A stretch of 64,000 bases of DNA from JBEIHX01 sp040381075 (GCA_040381075.1 JBEIHX010000006.1:62001-126000), one strand, 5' to 3'. Counted from the stretch's first letter, positions 33,836 through 42,972 are shown. A program made the numbers and translations. The notes: generated by a model not told the origin, from the sequence alone.

Positions 33836-34384
33836 CTAGCGCTCGCCCACTGGCGCTTCGGAGGCGCCGCTCACCACGTCCTGCACCGCGCTCTGGGCAG
33901 TCGGCGCCAGACCCTGCAGCCACGCCGCGGCGGCGGCGATGTAGGGATAGGAGGCCGATTCCGTGAGCCATCGCGGTTGGCGTTCAACCTTGAAGATCGC
34001 ATTGACGAAGATCACGAAGAGCGCCAGCACGGCAAGGCCGCGGATCACGCCAAAGGCCACGCCGAGGATTCGGTCGATAAAGCCGATTTCGTCGGAGGAT
34101 CTGAGAAACGCACCGATCCTGCCCGCCACCACAGCGATGAGCACATAGACGATCACAAAGACGCTGGACAATGAAACGAGATCGGCGACCACGCCTGCGG
34201 GCAGGAAATTCTGCACAATCGGCCGGACATGGTCGAAGGCGATGATGGCGGCCACAATCGCGCCGATGAAGGCGAGAATTGAGATCGCCTCCCTCATGAA
34301 ACCGCGGGCGAAGGACATCGCAGCGGAAATCACCACGATGGCGATCACCGCGAGGTCGAAAAATCCGATCGGCAGATCGTTCAT
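33836..34384 (-). CDS. cvpA: CvpA family membrane protein
   Basis: The 182-residue protein has four membrane helices and the CvpA pattern. It starts with LPIGFFDLAVIAIVVISAAMSFARGFMREAISI (quoted in part), followed by a loop and VSLSSVFVIVYVLIAVVAGRIG, and a conserved FIDRILGVAFGVIRGLAVLAL. CvpA proteins are linked to colicin V export and envelope maintenance in other bacteria; the exact role is unknown. The start is ATG 34384, 16 bases after radA. The Ala-rich tail lies on the far side of the last helix. Confidence 0.9.
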   Translation of the reverse strand: MNDLPIGFFDLAVIAIVVISAAMSFARGFMREAISILAFIGAIVAAIIAFDHVRPIVQNFLPAGVVADLVSLSSVFVIVYVLIAVVAGRIGAFLRSSDEIGFIDRILGVAFGVIRGLAVLALFVIFVNAIFKVERQPRWLTESASYPYIAAAAAWLQGLAPTAQSAVQDVVSGASEAPVGER

Positions 34385-34400
34385 CTGGGCGCCCTCCGCT

Positions 34401-35777
34401 TTACCTGACAATGCGCTCAACCAGCTCCGTGAGCCGGCGCATCGGCACGACCTCAACCAGCGTCGCCTCTGCACGGGCAGTCTGCTCACGCTGACCGTCC
34501 GGCGCAAAGGCCCTCCTGAACCCGAGTTTGGCCGCCTCGCGCAACCTCGCCTCGGCCCGCGCTGCAGGTCTGACGTCGCCGCTCAGCGCAACCTCGCCGA
34601 ACACAACAACGTCCTCCGGCAGGGGGGCGTCGTTAAGTGCGGAGATCAGCGCCGCAGCGACCGCCAGATCGGCAGCCGGTTCGACGACCTTCAGGCCGCC
34701 CGCGACGTTCAGATAAACGTCGCGGCTGGAGAAGCCAAGGCCGCAGCGTGTTTCCAGAACAGCCAGGATTGTCGCCAGACGGGCGGGGTCCCACCCAACG
34801 ACTGCCCGACGGGGCGAGCCATGCGCTGCCGGCGCGGCCAGAGCCTGGATTTCCATGAGGACCGGCCGCGTGCCTTCCAGACCCGCAAACACCGCCGCCC
34901 CGGAAGCGCGTGCGCCCCGGCTGTCGAGAAAAAGTGCGGAGGGGTTCGCAACCTCGATGAGGCCTCCTTCGCTCATCTCAAAGACGCCAATCTCATCGGT
35001 GGGCCCGAAGCGGTTCTTGACCCCGCGCAGGATGCGGAACTGGTGGCCGCGTTCGCCCTCGAAGTACAGAACTGCGTCGACCATGTGCTCAACGACGCGC
35101 GGTCCGGCGATCTGGCCGTCCTTTGTAACGTGACCCACCAGCAGGACGACGGCCCCGGTCTTCTTCGCATAGCGCACCAGATCATGGGCTACGGCGCGGA
35201 CCTGGGTGACCGTGCCCGGCGCTGCGGGTAGGGCGTCGGACCACAGGGTTTGAATGGAGTCGATGACCATCAGCGCCGGTTTCTCGTGCTTCAGCCCATC
35301 CAGGATGGCGCGCAGGTCTGTCTCCGCAGCGAGGCGCACCGGGCAATCGCTGAGGCCGAGACGGCGGGCGCGTGCCTGGATCTGCGCCGTCGCCTCTTCC
35401 CCGGAAAGATAGACTGTCGGCACGCCTTGGGCGGCGATCCTGGCGCTCGCCTGCAGCAGCAATGTGGACTTGCCGATCCCAGGATCACCGCCGACAAGCA
35501 CCGCCGAGCCCAGGGCAAGGCCGCCTCCGCAGACACGGTCGAATTCTGAGATTCCCGAGACCAGACGCATCTCGGGCGCCTGGAACGCATCCAGCGTTTC
35601 AAACGCCAATCCGCTGCCGCGCCGAGGTTTGGCGGCTGCGCCAAGCGATCCGCCCGGCGTTGCGGCAGCCTCTTCCATCAGCGTGTTCCAGGCGCCGCAA
35701 GCGTCGCATTTGCCGGCCCATTTCGCCGAGACCGCCCCGCAGGACTGACATACGTAATGCACTTCAGCGCGCGCCAT
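34401..35777 (-). CDS. radA: DNA repair protein RadA
   Basis: RadA drives branch migration of recombination intermediates as a DnaB-like helicase. The 458-residue protein has the N-terminal four-cysteine zinc finger (CQSCGAVSAKWAGKCDACG), Walker A GGDPGIGKSTLLLQ and the RadA-specific KNRFG motif (GVKNRFGPTDE). The Lon-protease-like C-terminal domain ends in FGEVALSGDVRPA. The start at 35777 sits just before the zinc finger; longer upstream frames are non-conserved Arg-rich sequence. radA-cvpA-purF-SDR are closely spaced and probably one transcript. Confidence 0.96.
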   Translation of the reverse strand: MARAEVHYVCQSCGAVSAKWAGKCDACGAWNTLMEEAAATPGGSLGAAAKPRRGSGLAFETLDAFQAPEMRLVSGISEFDRVCGGGLALGSAVLVGGDPGIGKSTLLLQASARIAAQGVPTVYLSGEEATAQIQARARRLGLSDCPVRLAAETDLRAILDGLKHEKPALMVIDSIQTLWSDALPAAPGTVTQVRAVAHDLVRYAKKTGAVVLLVGHVTKDGQIAGPRVVEHMVDAVLYFEGERGHQFRILRGVKNRFGPTDEIGVFEMSEGGLIEVANPSALFLDSRGARASGAAVFAGLEGTRPVLMEIQALAAPAAHGSPRRAVVGWDPARLATILAVLETRCGLGFSSRDVYLNVAGGLKVVEPAADLAVAAALISALNDAPLPEDVVVFGEVALSGDVRPAARAEARLREAAKLGFRRAFAPDGQREQTARAEATLVEVVPMRRLTELVERIVR

Positions 35778-36183
35778 GTCTGATGCGTAAGCGGATTCGC
35801 GATCCACGGCTGCGGTTGCGCGCAGGGGCGGGCACGTTCGGGCAGGCGCAATCCGCTCGGCGCCCGGCGGCAGTCGCTGTGGCCTCAACTCTGGCGCCTG
35901 GCCCAGGACCGAACGGGGGGAATATCTCCGGCGGGGCGACTGTGAAGATGACGGGCGTGGCTGCCGCCGCAGGCGTCGCCGCCTGCAGGCCACTGGCTCT
36001 GGCAAAACCGGAGACCAACCCTGCGGAGCAGGCCTCGCGACAAGCACGCGGATCTTCCAGCGGCGGCGAGCGGGCCGACTGTGCGCGATCAGGGTCCTCG
36101 CCTTGGAGCTCGCCTCACGGCGTCCTGCGCAACCAGTTCGACAATGCCCTCGCAGGGTTCAGACAGCTGTCGCGCGAAACCAG
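35778..36183. other. Gene-free stretch of about 400 bases
   Basis: Between mlaF and radA no frame looks coding. A perfect 7-base-pair hairpin with a 4-base loop lies at 35969-35986 (GCAGGCG/CGCCTGC) but has no T tract on either side. The radA promoter should lie in this stretch. Confidence 0.5.
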
Positions 36184-36957
36184 CTAGATCGCGGCGGCGA
36201 TGGGGCCTGTGGCGCGGCCGTGCACGAACTGGTCAACCCGCGGGTCGCCGCTGTCGAACATTGCTGAAGCCGGTCCGCGCCAGATGATCCGGCCCTGATG
36301 CAGCATTGCGATCTCATCGGCGATCTTGCGTGCAGAGACAAGATCATGGGTGATCGAAATGGCCGCCGCTCCCAGCGCCTTGGTCTGCTCAACGATCAGT
36401 TCATTGATTGCGTCAGCTGTGATTGGATCGAGTCCTGTGGTCGGCTCATCAAAAAACAGGATTTCAGGGCTGCCCATAATCGCGCGCGCAAGACCGACGC
36501 GCTTTTGCATGCCGCCTGAAAGCTCTGCCGGCCGGAGGTCCGCCGCCTCCGGTCGGAGCCGCACGCGCGCCATGGCGTCTATGGCGCGGCCCCTTGCCTC
36601 CCTGCGGTTTATGCGATCCCGGTAAATGAGGCGGAAGGCAACATTTTCCCAGACGGTAAGGGAGTCAAACAGCGCGCCTCCCTGAAACAGCAGACCGCAG
36701 CGGCGCATCATTGCGTCGCGCTGCGCGCCGCGCGCATTGGTCACCTCCGCGCCGTCAATCAGCACTCTGCCCCGATCCGGGGCGATGAGGCCGAGCGCGC
36801 ATTTGATCGTCACCGACTTTCCCTGACCGGAGCCGCCGATGATGACCAGTGACTGCCCGGGCGCGACGGCGAGTGACACGTCCGCCAGCACGACCCGTCC
36901 GCCAAACGCCTTCGAGAGGTTCTCCAGCGCAATCTTGGGCGAGCGCTCCTGCGTCAC
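36184..36957 (-). CDS. mlaF: MlaF-type phospholipid transport ATPase
   Basis: MlaF energises retrograde or anterograde phospholipid movement between the membranes together with MlaE. The 257-residue ATPase has Walker A GGSGQGKSVTIKCALGL, the signature LSGGMQKRVGLARAI, Walker B EILFFDEPTTGLDP and the H-loop ITHDLVSA. It starts at GTG 36957, one base past the mlaE stop, so the two are coupled. The MlaD (MCE) component usually encoded next is not here; a gene-free stretch follows instead. Confidence 0.93.
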   Translation of the reverse strand: MTQERSPKIALENLSKAFGGRVVLADVSLAVAPGQSLVIIGGSGQGKSVTIKCALGLIAPDRGRVLIDGAEVTNARGAQRDAMMRRCGLLFQGGALFDSLTVWENVAFRLIYRDRINRREARGRAIDAMARVRLRPEAADLRPAELSGGMQKRVGLARAIMGSPEILFFDEPTTGLDPITADAINELIVEQTKALGAAAISITHDLVSARKIADEIAMLHQGRIIWRGPASAMFDSGDPRVDQFVHGRATGPIAAAI

Positions 36958-36958
36958 G

Positions 36959-37744
36959 TCAGCGCTCCACGAACAGCGTCGTGAGCACATAATTGGACGC
37001 CAGAACAAGCACTGCGGCGCTCACAACGGCATTGGTCGCCGCCCGACCGACGCCGCCTGCGCCCCCTTTCGAGCTGAAGCCGAAGTAACAGCCCATCACG
37101 GCAATGATGAAGCCGAACACAGCAGCCTTGATCAGCCCGGAGACAACATCGTCTGTGGTCACAAAATCCAGTGTGTTCTTCAGATAAATCGCCCCGTTAA
37201 ACCCGAGGCTCGCAGTGGAGACAAGGTAGCCGCCCATCACGCCGATAATGTCGGCGACGAGAACCAGCAGTGGCAGAGACACGGTCGCCGCTGCGATGCG
37301 AGGCGCAAGAAGAAAACGGAAAGGATCGGCCGACAGGGTCTGCAGGGCGTCGATCTGCTCCGTGACCCGCATTGTGCCTATCTCCGCCGCGATCGACGCT
37401 GACACGCGCCCGGCTAGCATGAGCGCCGCCAGAACCGGGCCCAGCTCGCGGGTGATGCCCAGCACCACAATGTTCGGGACGAATTGTTCCGCGTTAAAGC
37501 GCGCTCCGCCGGTATAGATGTTGAGCGCCAGAGCCGCCCCCGTGAAGACCGCCGTAAGCCCAACGACCGGGAGCGAGTAATAGCCAATGCGGGCGAACTG
37601 GCGCCCCCATTGGTCAAGAAACAGCGGGGCTGAAAAACAGGCCGCCGCCGCTCTGCCGGCGAAGAGGCTCACCTTGCCGATTTCCCCCAGGGCGGCGATG
37701 ACCGTCCGCCCGATGGCTGCGAGAAAATCGAGACCGTAGGTCAC
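36959..37744 (-). CDS. mlaE: MlaE family ABC permease
   Basis: The 261-residue MlaE/YrbE permease has the family core: ARIGYYSLPVVGLTAVFTGAALAL, LGITRELGPVLAALMLAGRVSASIAAEIGTM (quoted as REL-GPVLAALMLAGRV), VTEQIDAL and GVMGGYLVS. It forms the membrane part of the phospholipid transporter with MlaF. Its start overlaps the end of alr by four bases, linking peptidoglycan precursor synthesis and envelope lipid transport in one transcript. Confidence 0.94.
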   Translation of the reverse strand: MTYGLDFLAAIGRTVIAALGEIGKVSLFAGRAAAACFSAPLFLDQWGRQFARIGYYSLPVVGLTAVFTGAALALNIYTGGARFNAEQFVPNIVVLGITRELGPVLAALMLAGRVSASIAAEIGTMRVTEQIDALQTLSADPFRFLLAPRIAAATVSLPLLVLVADIIGVMGGYLVSTASLGFNGAIYLKNTLDFVTTDDVVSGLIKAAVFGFIIAVMGCYFGFSSKGGAGGVGRAATNAVVSAAVLVLASNYVLTTLFVER

Positions 37745-38817
37745 CCCGCCGCTCCCCGGCCCGCTTTCAGCCGTCCTCCCAGGCGGGTCAGCACTTCATA
37801 GCTGTTGGTCCCGGCTGCAGTCGCCACTGCGTCGACAGTCGCCTGTGCGCCCAGCATCTCAACCTCTGCGCCAGGGTGTGCGGCATGTGCGGCCACTGTG
37901 ACGTCCAGCGTGATCAGATCCATGGAAATGCGCCCGATGATCGGGCAGCGCGCGCCCGCCAGCACCCCATAGCCACGTCCTGCGCCAGCGCGCAAGAAAC
38001 CATCGGCATAGCCGAGCGCAATGGTCGCCAGACGGATGGCGCGTGGGGCGGTATAGGTGGCGTTGTATCCCACAGTGTCGCCGGCGTTGAGGTCGCGCAC
38101 CTGAACAATCGGCGCACTGACCGTAGCCACTGCGGCCACGTCGATTGGCGCATCTGGCACAGGCTGTCCCCCGTATAGCGCTATGCCCGGGCGTACCAGA
38201 TCAAAATGGTAGTCGCGACCGAGCAGCACGCCCGCGCTGTTGGCGAGGCTCCTGGGCGCGTCAGGATGCATGTGCGCGAGTGCGCGAAAGAGCGCCAGCT
38301 GGCGCCTGTTCATCGCGTCGTCCGCGTCCTCGGCAGATGCCAGATGGCTCATCAGCAGCGCGCAGGGACCTGGCCAGGCTGAGGCCTCGGCGGCTGTCAG
38401 ACCCAATCGGTTCATCCCCGTGTCAACATGCAGCGCGCACGGCAGTCCCGTTGGCGTCCACCACGCCAGATCGGCCGCGGTCACCAGCACCGGCGTCAAC
38501 CCGGCTTCGGAGAACAGCGCGGCGTCGCCATCCGACCGACCATGGAGCACATAGATCGCGGGTCCTGGTCCGAGAGCGCGCCGAAGCAGGGCGCCTTCGC
38601 TTGCATAGGCGGTGAAGAAGGTGCGGCATCCCGAAGCCGCCAGCGCTGGTCCCAGGGCGGGTGCGCCCAACCCGTACGCGTCCGCCTTGATGACGGCGGC
38701 GCAATCCGCCCCAGGCGCGCGCCGCGCCATCAGGCGCCAGTTGGATGCGGCCGCGGCGGGATTGATCTGAAGGCGCGGTCGTGCAGCGGGCCCGGTTTCA
38801 GCCGTTGACTTGTCCAT
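37741..38817 (-). CDS. alr: Alanine racemase
   Basis: Alr interconverts L- and D-alanine for peptidoglycan, using pyridoxal phosphate. The 358-residue protein has the PLP lysine in AAVIKADAYGLG (near residue 44), HVDTGMNRLG, HLASAED, RPGIALYGG, the catalytic Tyr region GDTVGYNATYTA and the closing ISMDLITLDVT and NSYEVLTRLGGR. The nearest start before the conserved region is ATG 38817, which overlaps the 3' end of dnaB by 20 bases. ATG 38829 is the alternative and overlaps more. No start lies between 38817 and the conserved sequence. Confidence 0.94.
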   Translation of the reverse strand: MDKSTAETGPAARPRLQINPAAAASNWRLMARRAPGADCAAVIKADAYGLGAPALGPALAASGCRTFFTAYASEGALLRRALGPGPAIYVLHGRSDGDAALFSEAGLTPVLVTAADLAWWTPTGLPCALHVDTGMNRLGLTAAEASAWPGPCALLMSHLASAEDADDAMNRRQLALFRALAHMHPDAPRSLANSAGVLLGRDYHFDLVRPGIALYGGQPVPDAPIDVAAVATVSAPIVQVRDLNAGDTVGYNATYTAPRAIRLATIALGYADGFLRAGAGRGYGVLAGARCPIIGRISMDLITLDVTVAAHAAHPGAEVEMLGAQATVDAVATAAGTNSYEVLTRLGGRLKAGRGAAG

Positions 38818-40297
38818 AACCGGCGTCATAGCGCCCCGACGTGTCGAGGTCAGAGAATTTTGTGATCTCGGCGTTGAAGCCCAGCTCAACTTTGCCAATC
38901 GGACCATGGCGCTGCTTGCCAATAATGACTTCGGCGCGGCGGCGCAGAACGTCCATGTCCTGTTGCCACTTCAGATGTTCCGCGGTTCCTTCGCGCGGCT
39001 CCTGTCTTTCGAGGTAATAGGCTTCCCGATAGACGAACAGCACCATGTCGGCGTCCTGTTCGATCGACCCGGATTCCCGCAGGTCCGCGAGCTGTGGCCG
39101 TTTGTCTTCGCGGTTTTCCACGCCACGTGACAGCTGCGACAGGGCGATGATTGGCACTGACAGTTCCTTGGCGAGCGCCTTCAGCCCTTTCGTCACCTCA
39201 GACACCTCCTGTACGCGGCTGTCAGAGCGACGGTTTGAGGAGGGCATGACGAGCTGCAGGTAGTCGACGATGATCAGATCCAATCCGACAGAGCGCTGCA
39301 GCCGCCGCGAGCGCGCCGCAATCTGGCCGATGGAGATGCCGCCGGTATCGTCAATGTATAAAGGGCTGGCGTTCAGCTCAGCCACGGCGTCCTTGAGGTC
39401 TTCGAACTCGCCTTTGTTGAGATCGCCCTTGCGGATCTTTTCCGACGCGATGCGGGAGTGCTCGGCCAGGATACGCGTGGCGAGCTGCTCGGCGGCCATT
39501 TCAAGCGAGAAAAACGCAACAACACCGCCCTCGGTGGTCTTCTCCGTACCGTCCGGCTGGCGCGATTTGCGATACTTGCGCGCGACATTGAACGCGATGT
39601 TGGTGCCGAGCGCCGTCTTGCCCATGGATGGCCGACCCGCAAGGATCACCAGATCCGACTTGTGCAGGCCCCCCAGCATGCGATCGAGTTCCCGAAACCC
39701 GGTCGAGATGCCTGCGAGACCGCTTTCGCGCTCGATGGCCGCCGCTGCGAGCGCGATTGAGGTCTTCAGCGCCTCCCGAAAGCTTTGAAACCCCTTGCGG
39801 ACCTGGCCGGCCTCCGCAAGAGAGTGCAGCATCCGTTCGGCTTCCTCGATCTGGCTTCGGGCGTCCTTCTCCGGGTCGGGTTCCTGCGCTGAGATTGCAA
39901 TCTCGCTGCCGACCCGTATCAGCGCACGCCGCAGCGCAAGTTCATACACCAGGCGGGCGTAGGCTGGCGCAGAGGCCGGCAGCGCTGCATTGGTGACCAG
40001 TGCTGCGAGGTAGGCCGGTCCGCCGATCTCGGAAAGCCCTCCATCCCGGGCGAATGCGTCTTTCAGGGTGACCGGATCCGCCAGTCCCCCGCGCTCCACG
40101 ATTGCCGTCGCAGCTTCCCAGATCCGTCCATGCACAGGATCGTAGAAGTGCTCGCCGCGCAACGGCGTATCGATCCTGTTGGCGACCTCATTGTCGAAGA
40201 GGAGGGCGCCAAGCAGCGCCTGTTCTGCCTCGATATTGTGGGGCGCGGCGTCTGAAGAAGCAGCCGCGGAGATTGGATATTGCCCATCAGCACTCAT
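38798..40297 (-). CDS. dnaB: Replicative DNA helicase DnaB
   Basis: DnaB is the hexameric fork helicase. The 499-residue protein has the N-terminal helical domain (PHNIEAEQALLGALLFDNE) and the RecA-like domain with Walker A AGRPSMGKTALGTN. IIVDYLQLV, SQLSRGVENREDKRPQLADLRESG (in two blocks) and QRHGPIGKVEL complete the pattern. The start matches the usual position before the IEAEQA motif. The 3' end overlaps alr, so dnaB, alr, mlaE and mlaF form a compact set. Confidence 0.97.
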   Translation of the reverse strand: MSADGQYPISAAASSDAAPHNIEAEQALLGALLFDNEVANRIDTPLRGEHFYDPVHGRIWEAATAIVERGGLADPVTLKDAFARDGGLSEIGGPAYLAALVTNAALPASAPAYARLVYELALRRALIRVGSEIAISAQEPDPEKDARSQIEEAERMLHSLAEAGQVRKGFQSFREALKTSIALAAAAIERESGLAGISTGFRELDRMLGGLHKSDLVILAGRPSMGKTALGTNIAFNVARKYRKSRQPDGTEKTTEGGVVAFFSLEMAAEQLATRILAEHSRIASEKIRKGDLNKGEFEDLKDAVAELNASPLYIDDTGGISIGQIAARSRRLQRSVGLDLIIVDYLQLVMPSSNRRSDSRVQEVSEVTKGLKALAKELSVPIIALSQLSRGVENREDKRPQLADLRESGSIEQDADMVLFVYREAYYLERQEPREGTAEHLKWQQDMDVLRRRAEVIIGKQRHGPIGKVELGFNAEITKFSDLDTSGRYDAGYGQVNG

Positions 40298-40805
40298 GCC
40301 GGCACCCTATCAGGCGGCGGGTCAGCGCGAACCGGGCGGGCGGGACTTGTCCCTCTGCTTTCGCCAGCGATCCACAGCTAAACCCAGATCAATTCGGGCC
40401 GGTCAGGATCCCCATCAGAAGGTTTATGAATCGTAAACAACGCGAACAAATGGTGATCGCAACGTGGATGATCTGACTTCGCCGCCTGCGCCGTCCTGCA
40501 CACGGCAAAGCTGCGGGAGGGGCGTCGCCGCAGGGCTGGCGGACGCGGCGCCAGCCCTTTGCGCCCGCAGTAGGTCATGGTCGCGATTATGGGGAATGCG
40601 CGGCGCCTGACGGCGAACCGCCCCGTCGCGGAACAGCCTGGTCACACGCGCAGCCCCCGCGCGACGCGCAGAAACGTCGGCAAATGTCCTCGGGGCAAAT
40701 GTCCTCAGGGAAAATGTCCTCAGGGCGAATGTCCTTGGGGGCGAATGTCCTGGGGCGCAGATGTCCTGGGGCGCTGCCTGTGGCCGCAGCCCGGCCAGGG
40801 CTTCC
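40298..40805. other. Gene-free stretch with minisatellite
   Basis: Between the glutathione peroxidase stop and the dnaB start there are about 500 bases without a credible gene. The left part holds the 15-16 bp tandem array listed separately. The 100 bases before dnaB are locally less GC-rich (around 40376-40460) and probably contain its promoter, though I cannot assign boxes with confidence. Confidence 0.5.
40684..40773. repeat. 15-16 bp tandem repeat, 6 units
   Basis: ATGTCCT recurs at 40684, 40699, 40714, 40729, 40745 and 40761. Units such as AAATGTCCTCAGGGC grade into GAATGTCCTTGGGGGC and AGATGTCCTGGGGCGC from left to right. The copies are contiguous and differ progressively, as in an ageing minisatellite. 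Confidence 0.88.
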
Positions 40806-41288
40806 TCAGCCGAGCAGCGCCTCTATGTCGCGCCGCAGGTTCTCCGGCGCCGCCTGCGGCGGGTAGCGACGCACAACCCGGCCCGTTCTGTCGATCAGGA
40901 ACTTGGTGAAGTTCCATTTGATCGTTCTGGTTCCCAGAAGACCTGGCGCTGACGCCGACAGCCACGCGTAGAGGGGATGCGCGCCCTTACCGTTCACATC
41001 AATTTTCGCAAACATTGGAAATGTCACGTCATACGTGAGTTTGCAGAACGCAGCGATCTCCGCCGCCGCGCCTGGCTCTTGGGCCGCGAACTGGTTGCAG
41101 GGAAATCCCAGCACCGCAAACCCCCGTGGCGCCAGAGTTTTGTAGAGCGCTTCAAGGCCCTCGTACTGAGGCGTGAAACCGCATTGGCTGGCCGTGTTCA
41201 CAATCAGGACGACTTTGCCGAGGTAGTCCTTGAGCGACACTGTCTTGCCGGCGATGTCGACGGCGCTGAAATCATCAAGTCTGGTCAC
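40806..41288 (-). CDS. Glutathione peroxidase family thiol peroxidase
   Basis: The 160-residue enzyme reduces hydroperoxides. The peroxidatic cysteine is Cys36 in NTASQCGFTPQYEGLE, followed by the second motif LGFPCNQFAAQEPG, whose cysteine probably serves as resolving residue, and the Trp/Asn motif KWNFTKFLID. Cysteine replaces selenocysteine, so thioredoxin is the likely reductant, as in most bacterial members. It is divergent from msrB, another redox repair gene, with about 310 bases between the starts. Confidence 0.93.
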   Translation of the reverse strand: MTRLDDFSAVDIAGKTVSLKDYLGKVVLIVNTASQCGFTPQYEGLEALYKTLAPRGFAVLGFPCNQFAAQEPGAAAEIAAFCKLTYDVTFPMFAKIDVNGKGAHPLYAWLSASAPGLLGTRTIKWNFTKFLIDRTGRVVRRYPPQAAPENLRRDIEALLG

Positions 41289-41598
41289 TTCGCCTGCCGC
41301 CCATCAATCGCCGCCGGCTGAAGCTGGCCGCCCCGGCATGGCAGTGCAGGGTTTGACTGGGCGACGCGGCCCACGTCAACCCGGATCAGGCGCAGCTGCT
41401 CAGGCGCCATCAGTGGGTCAGTCGCCATCCGTCATTCTCCATCAGCCAGATCCGAGCCCGCCCGTCGCTGTGGCCTTGCCGCGATGATCCGTCGCTCCCG
41501 GCACGTCGTGCCGGCTCTGCGGAGTTGCTTGGTCCGCTACGATCCAGCGCTATGTATGGTGTCTGATGCGAGATCCCGTCCCGACTGGAGACAATGCA
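41289..41598. other. Divergent intergenic region between gpx and msrB
   Basis: These 310 bases separate two divergent oxidative-stress genes and must carry both promoters. I see no clear -35/-10 pair or operator that I could assign. Open frames here are shadows of msrB on the other strand. Confidence 0.4.
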
Positions 41599-42063
41599 AT
41601 GGTCAGGTCTGTTCGCCTTTCGCAGTCCGGTTTCGACCTGACGCCGCCGACGCCAGTCCAGCTGGAGCGTTTGACGCAGAAGCTCTCGCCTGAAGAGCGC
41701 GATGTGTTGCTGAACCATGGCACGGAGCGCCCTTTCTGCGGCGGTCTTCTCGACAACAAAAAGGCCGGCGCTTACCTCTGTCTGGTCTGTGGGCTGCCGT
41801 TGTTTTCGTCTGAAGCCAAGTTTGACTCCGGCACCGGCTGGCCAAGTTTCTACACGGAAGTCGACCGCGATCACGTGCGGCGGATATCCGACCGCTCCTA
41901 CGGCATGGTGCGAACTGAAATCCGGTGTGCGCAGTGCGACAGCCACCTCGGCCACGTTTTTCCCGATGGGCCGCCGCCGACAGGCGAGCGGCACTGTCTG
42001 AACTCGGCCGCCCTGTTTTTCGTTGAACGGGGGAGTCCGGCGCCCGACTGGGTCATGCCGTAG
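41599..42063 (+). CDS. msrB: Peptide-methionine (R)-S-oxide reductase
   Basis: MsrB repairs the R epimer of methionine sulfoxide in proteins. The 154-residue protein contains the two zinc knuckles (LCLVCGLPLF and IRCAQCDSHLGHVFPDGP), FDSGTGWPSFY, and the catalytic cysteine in GERHCLNSAALFF. The ATG at 41599 is preceded by TGGAGA; an ATG at 41566 is possible. No signal peptide is seen, so it should act in the cytoplasm. Confidence 0.96.
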   Translation: MVRSVRLSQSGFDLTPPTPVQLERLTQKLSPEERDVLLNHGTERPFCGGLLDNKKAGAYLCLVCGLPLFSSEAKFDSGTGWPSFYTEVDRDHVRRISDRSYGMVRTEIRCAQCDSHLGHVFPDGPPPTGERHCLNSAALFFVERGSPAPDWVMP

Positions 42064-42442
42064 ACGGCTCGAGGCGCCCGGTCGGTTTGATCAACCGGTG
42101 TTCGGGCGGGCCCATCCCGTCTGTCCGCGCCGCGGGCGGGATCTGCGCGCCCGGTCCGGCGTGTGTGGAGCGTTGTGCGGGGGCAAGCCATCCGGAGCGG
42201 GCCGCGCGCTTCGAACGGCGCCGGCGACAGAGGTCGAAATCGCCCCGGCGACGGCTCCGGCCATCATGCGGCTGTCGCGGGGCGGGATGTGCGGACATCG
42301 CTCGCTCTAGCCGGTCACGCTCCCCTGAGCCCCGCGCCCCCCTGAGCCCCGCGGCCCCCTGAGCCCCGCGGCGCGGGTCTTCCAGACGGACATGCTGCGC
42401 GCGCACAGCCCGACAGGAGGGGTATTGGCGCCTGCAACCCGG
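42064..42442. other. Gene-free stretch between msrB and a zinc-ribbon gene
   Basis: The two flanking genes converge here. Nothing looks coding. The stretch contains the 17-bp repeat at 42322-42372 and several GC-rich dyads, but no clear T-tailed terminator. Confidence 0.5.
42322..42372. repeat. 17-bp tandem repeat, 3 units
   Basis: Three copies of CCCCTGAGCCCCGCGGC have CTGAG at 42325, 42342 and 42359, an exact 17-base period. The first copy differs by one base in the GC-rich half. Confidence 0.85.
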
Positions 42443-42781
42443 TCAGAAATCAAAGATGTCGTCGAGAAGGCTCTTGCGCTTCTTCCGCTTGTAGTAGTCG
42501 TCATCGTAGCGCGGATCGTGGCGGCGCGCATCGTCGTCATACCTGCGTGTCGGAAACGGGGGCTGCTGATAGCCCGGGCCTTGGACCGGAAACTGCGGCG
42601 GCGGCGCGGCCGCGGCCGGTTGGGCGGCTGGAGCGGCGGATTCACCACGCGACCGCTCCAGAATCTTGTCCAGCTCCCCGCGATCCAGCCAGACACCGCG
42701 GCACTTCGGGCAGTAGTCTATCTCGACGCCGGCGCGTTCGGTCATCACAAGATCGGTTTCACCGTCCACCGGACATTTCAT
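42443..42781 (-). CDS. Zinc-ribbon (zf-TFIIB) protein
   Basis: The 112-residue protein begins with a zinc ribbon of the zf-TFIIB type: MKCPVDGETDLV, then IDYCPKCRGVWLDRGELDKIL. A Pro/Ala/Gln-rich linker and a strongly charged tail follow (RRYDDDARRHDPRYDDDYYKRKKRK, in two blocks), ending in LLDDIFDF. Such proteins are common in bacteria, usually without known function. The start at 42781 sits exactly at the first knuckle; a longer frame to 43021 is unsupported. Confidence 0.85.
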   Translation of the reverse strand: MKCPVDGETDLVMTERAGVEIDYCPKCRGVWLDRGELDKILERSRGESAAPAAQPAAAAPPPQFPVQGPGYQQPPFPTRRYDDDARRHDPRYDDDYYKRKKRKSLLDDIFDF

Positions 42782-42972
42782 GACAGGCAGTCCCCTGATT
42801 GCGCCGGTGCGCGATGCCCCGGCTCGCCCCAAGGTGGGATGCGGTCGCCATCGCGGCAAGAGCCAGCGATCGGCTTTGCCGGCGTAAGCCCGCAGCACCA
42901 GGCGATCGCCCTGCCCTGGCGCGAACCTCGCTTCAGCGCTATGTCGCCTGCTCGCTCGTTTGAGGTTGCGCC

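Noticed and set aside
34242..35231. Plus-strand open frame of 329 codons opposite cvpA and radA
   Set aside because: It is antisense to two well-supported genes, has no recognisable motif, and its composition is that expected of the opposite strand in GC-rich coding DNA.
35969..35986. Rho-independent terminator
   Set aside because: A perfect 7-bp hairpin exists but no T tract follows on either strand, and it is not at the end of a gene.
40806..41288. Selenocysteine-containing glutathione peroxidase
   Set aside because: The active-site codon is for cysteine (residue 36); no in-frame TGA occurs.
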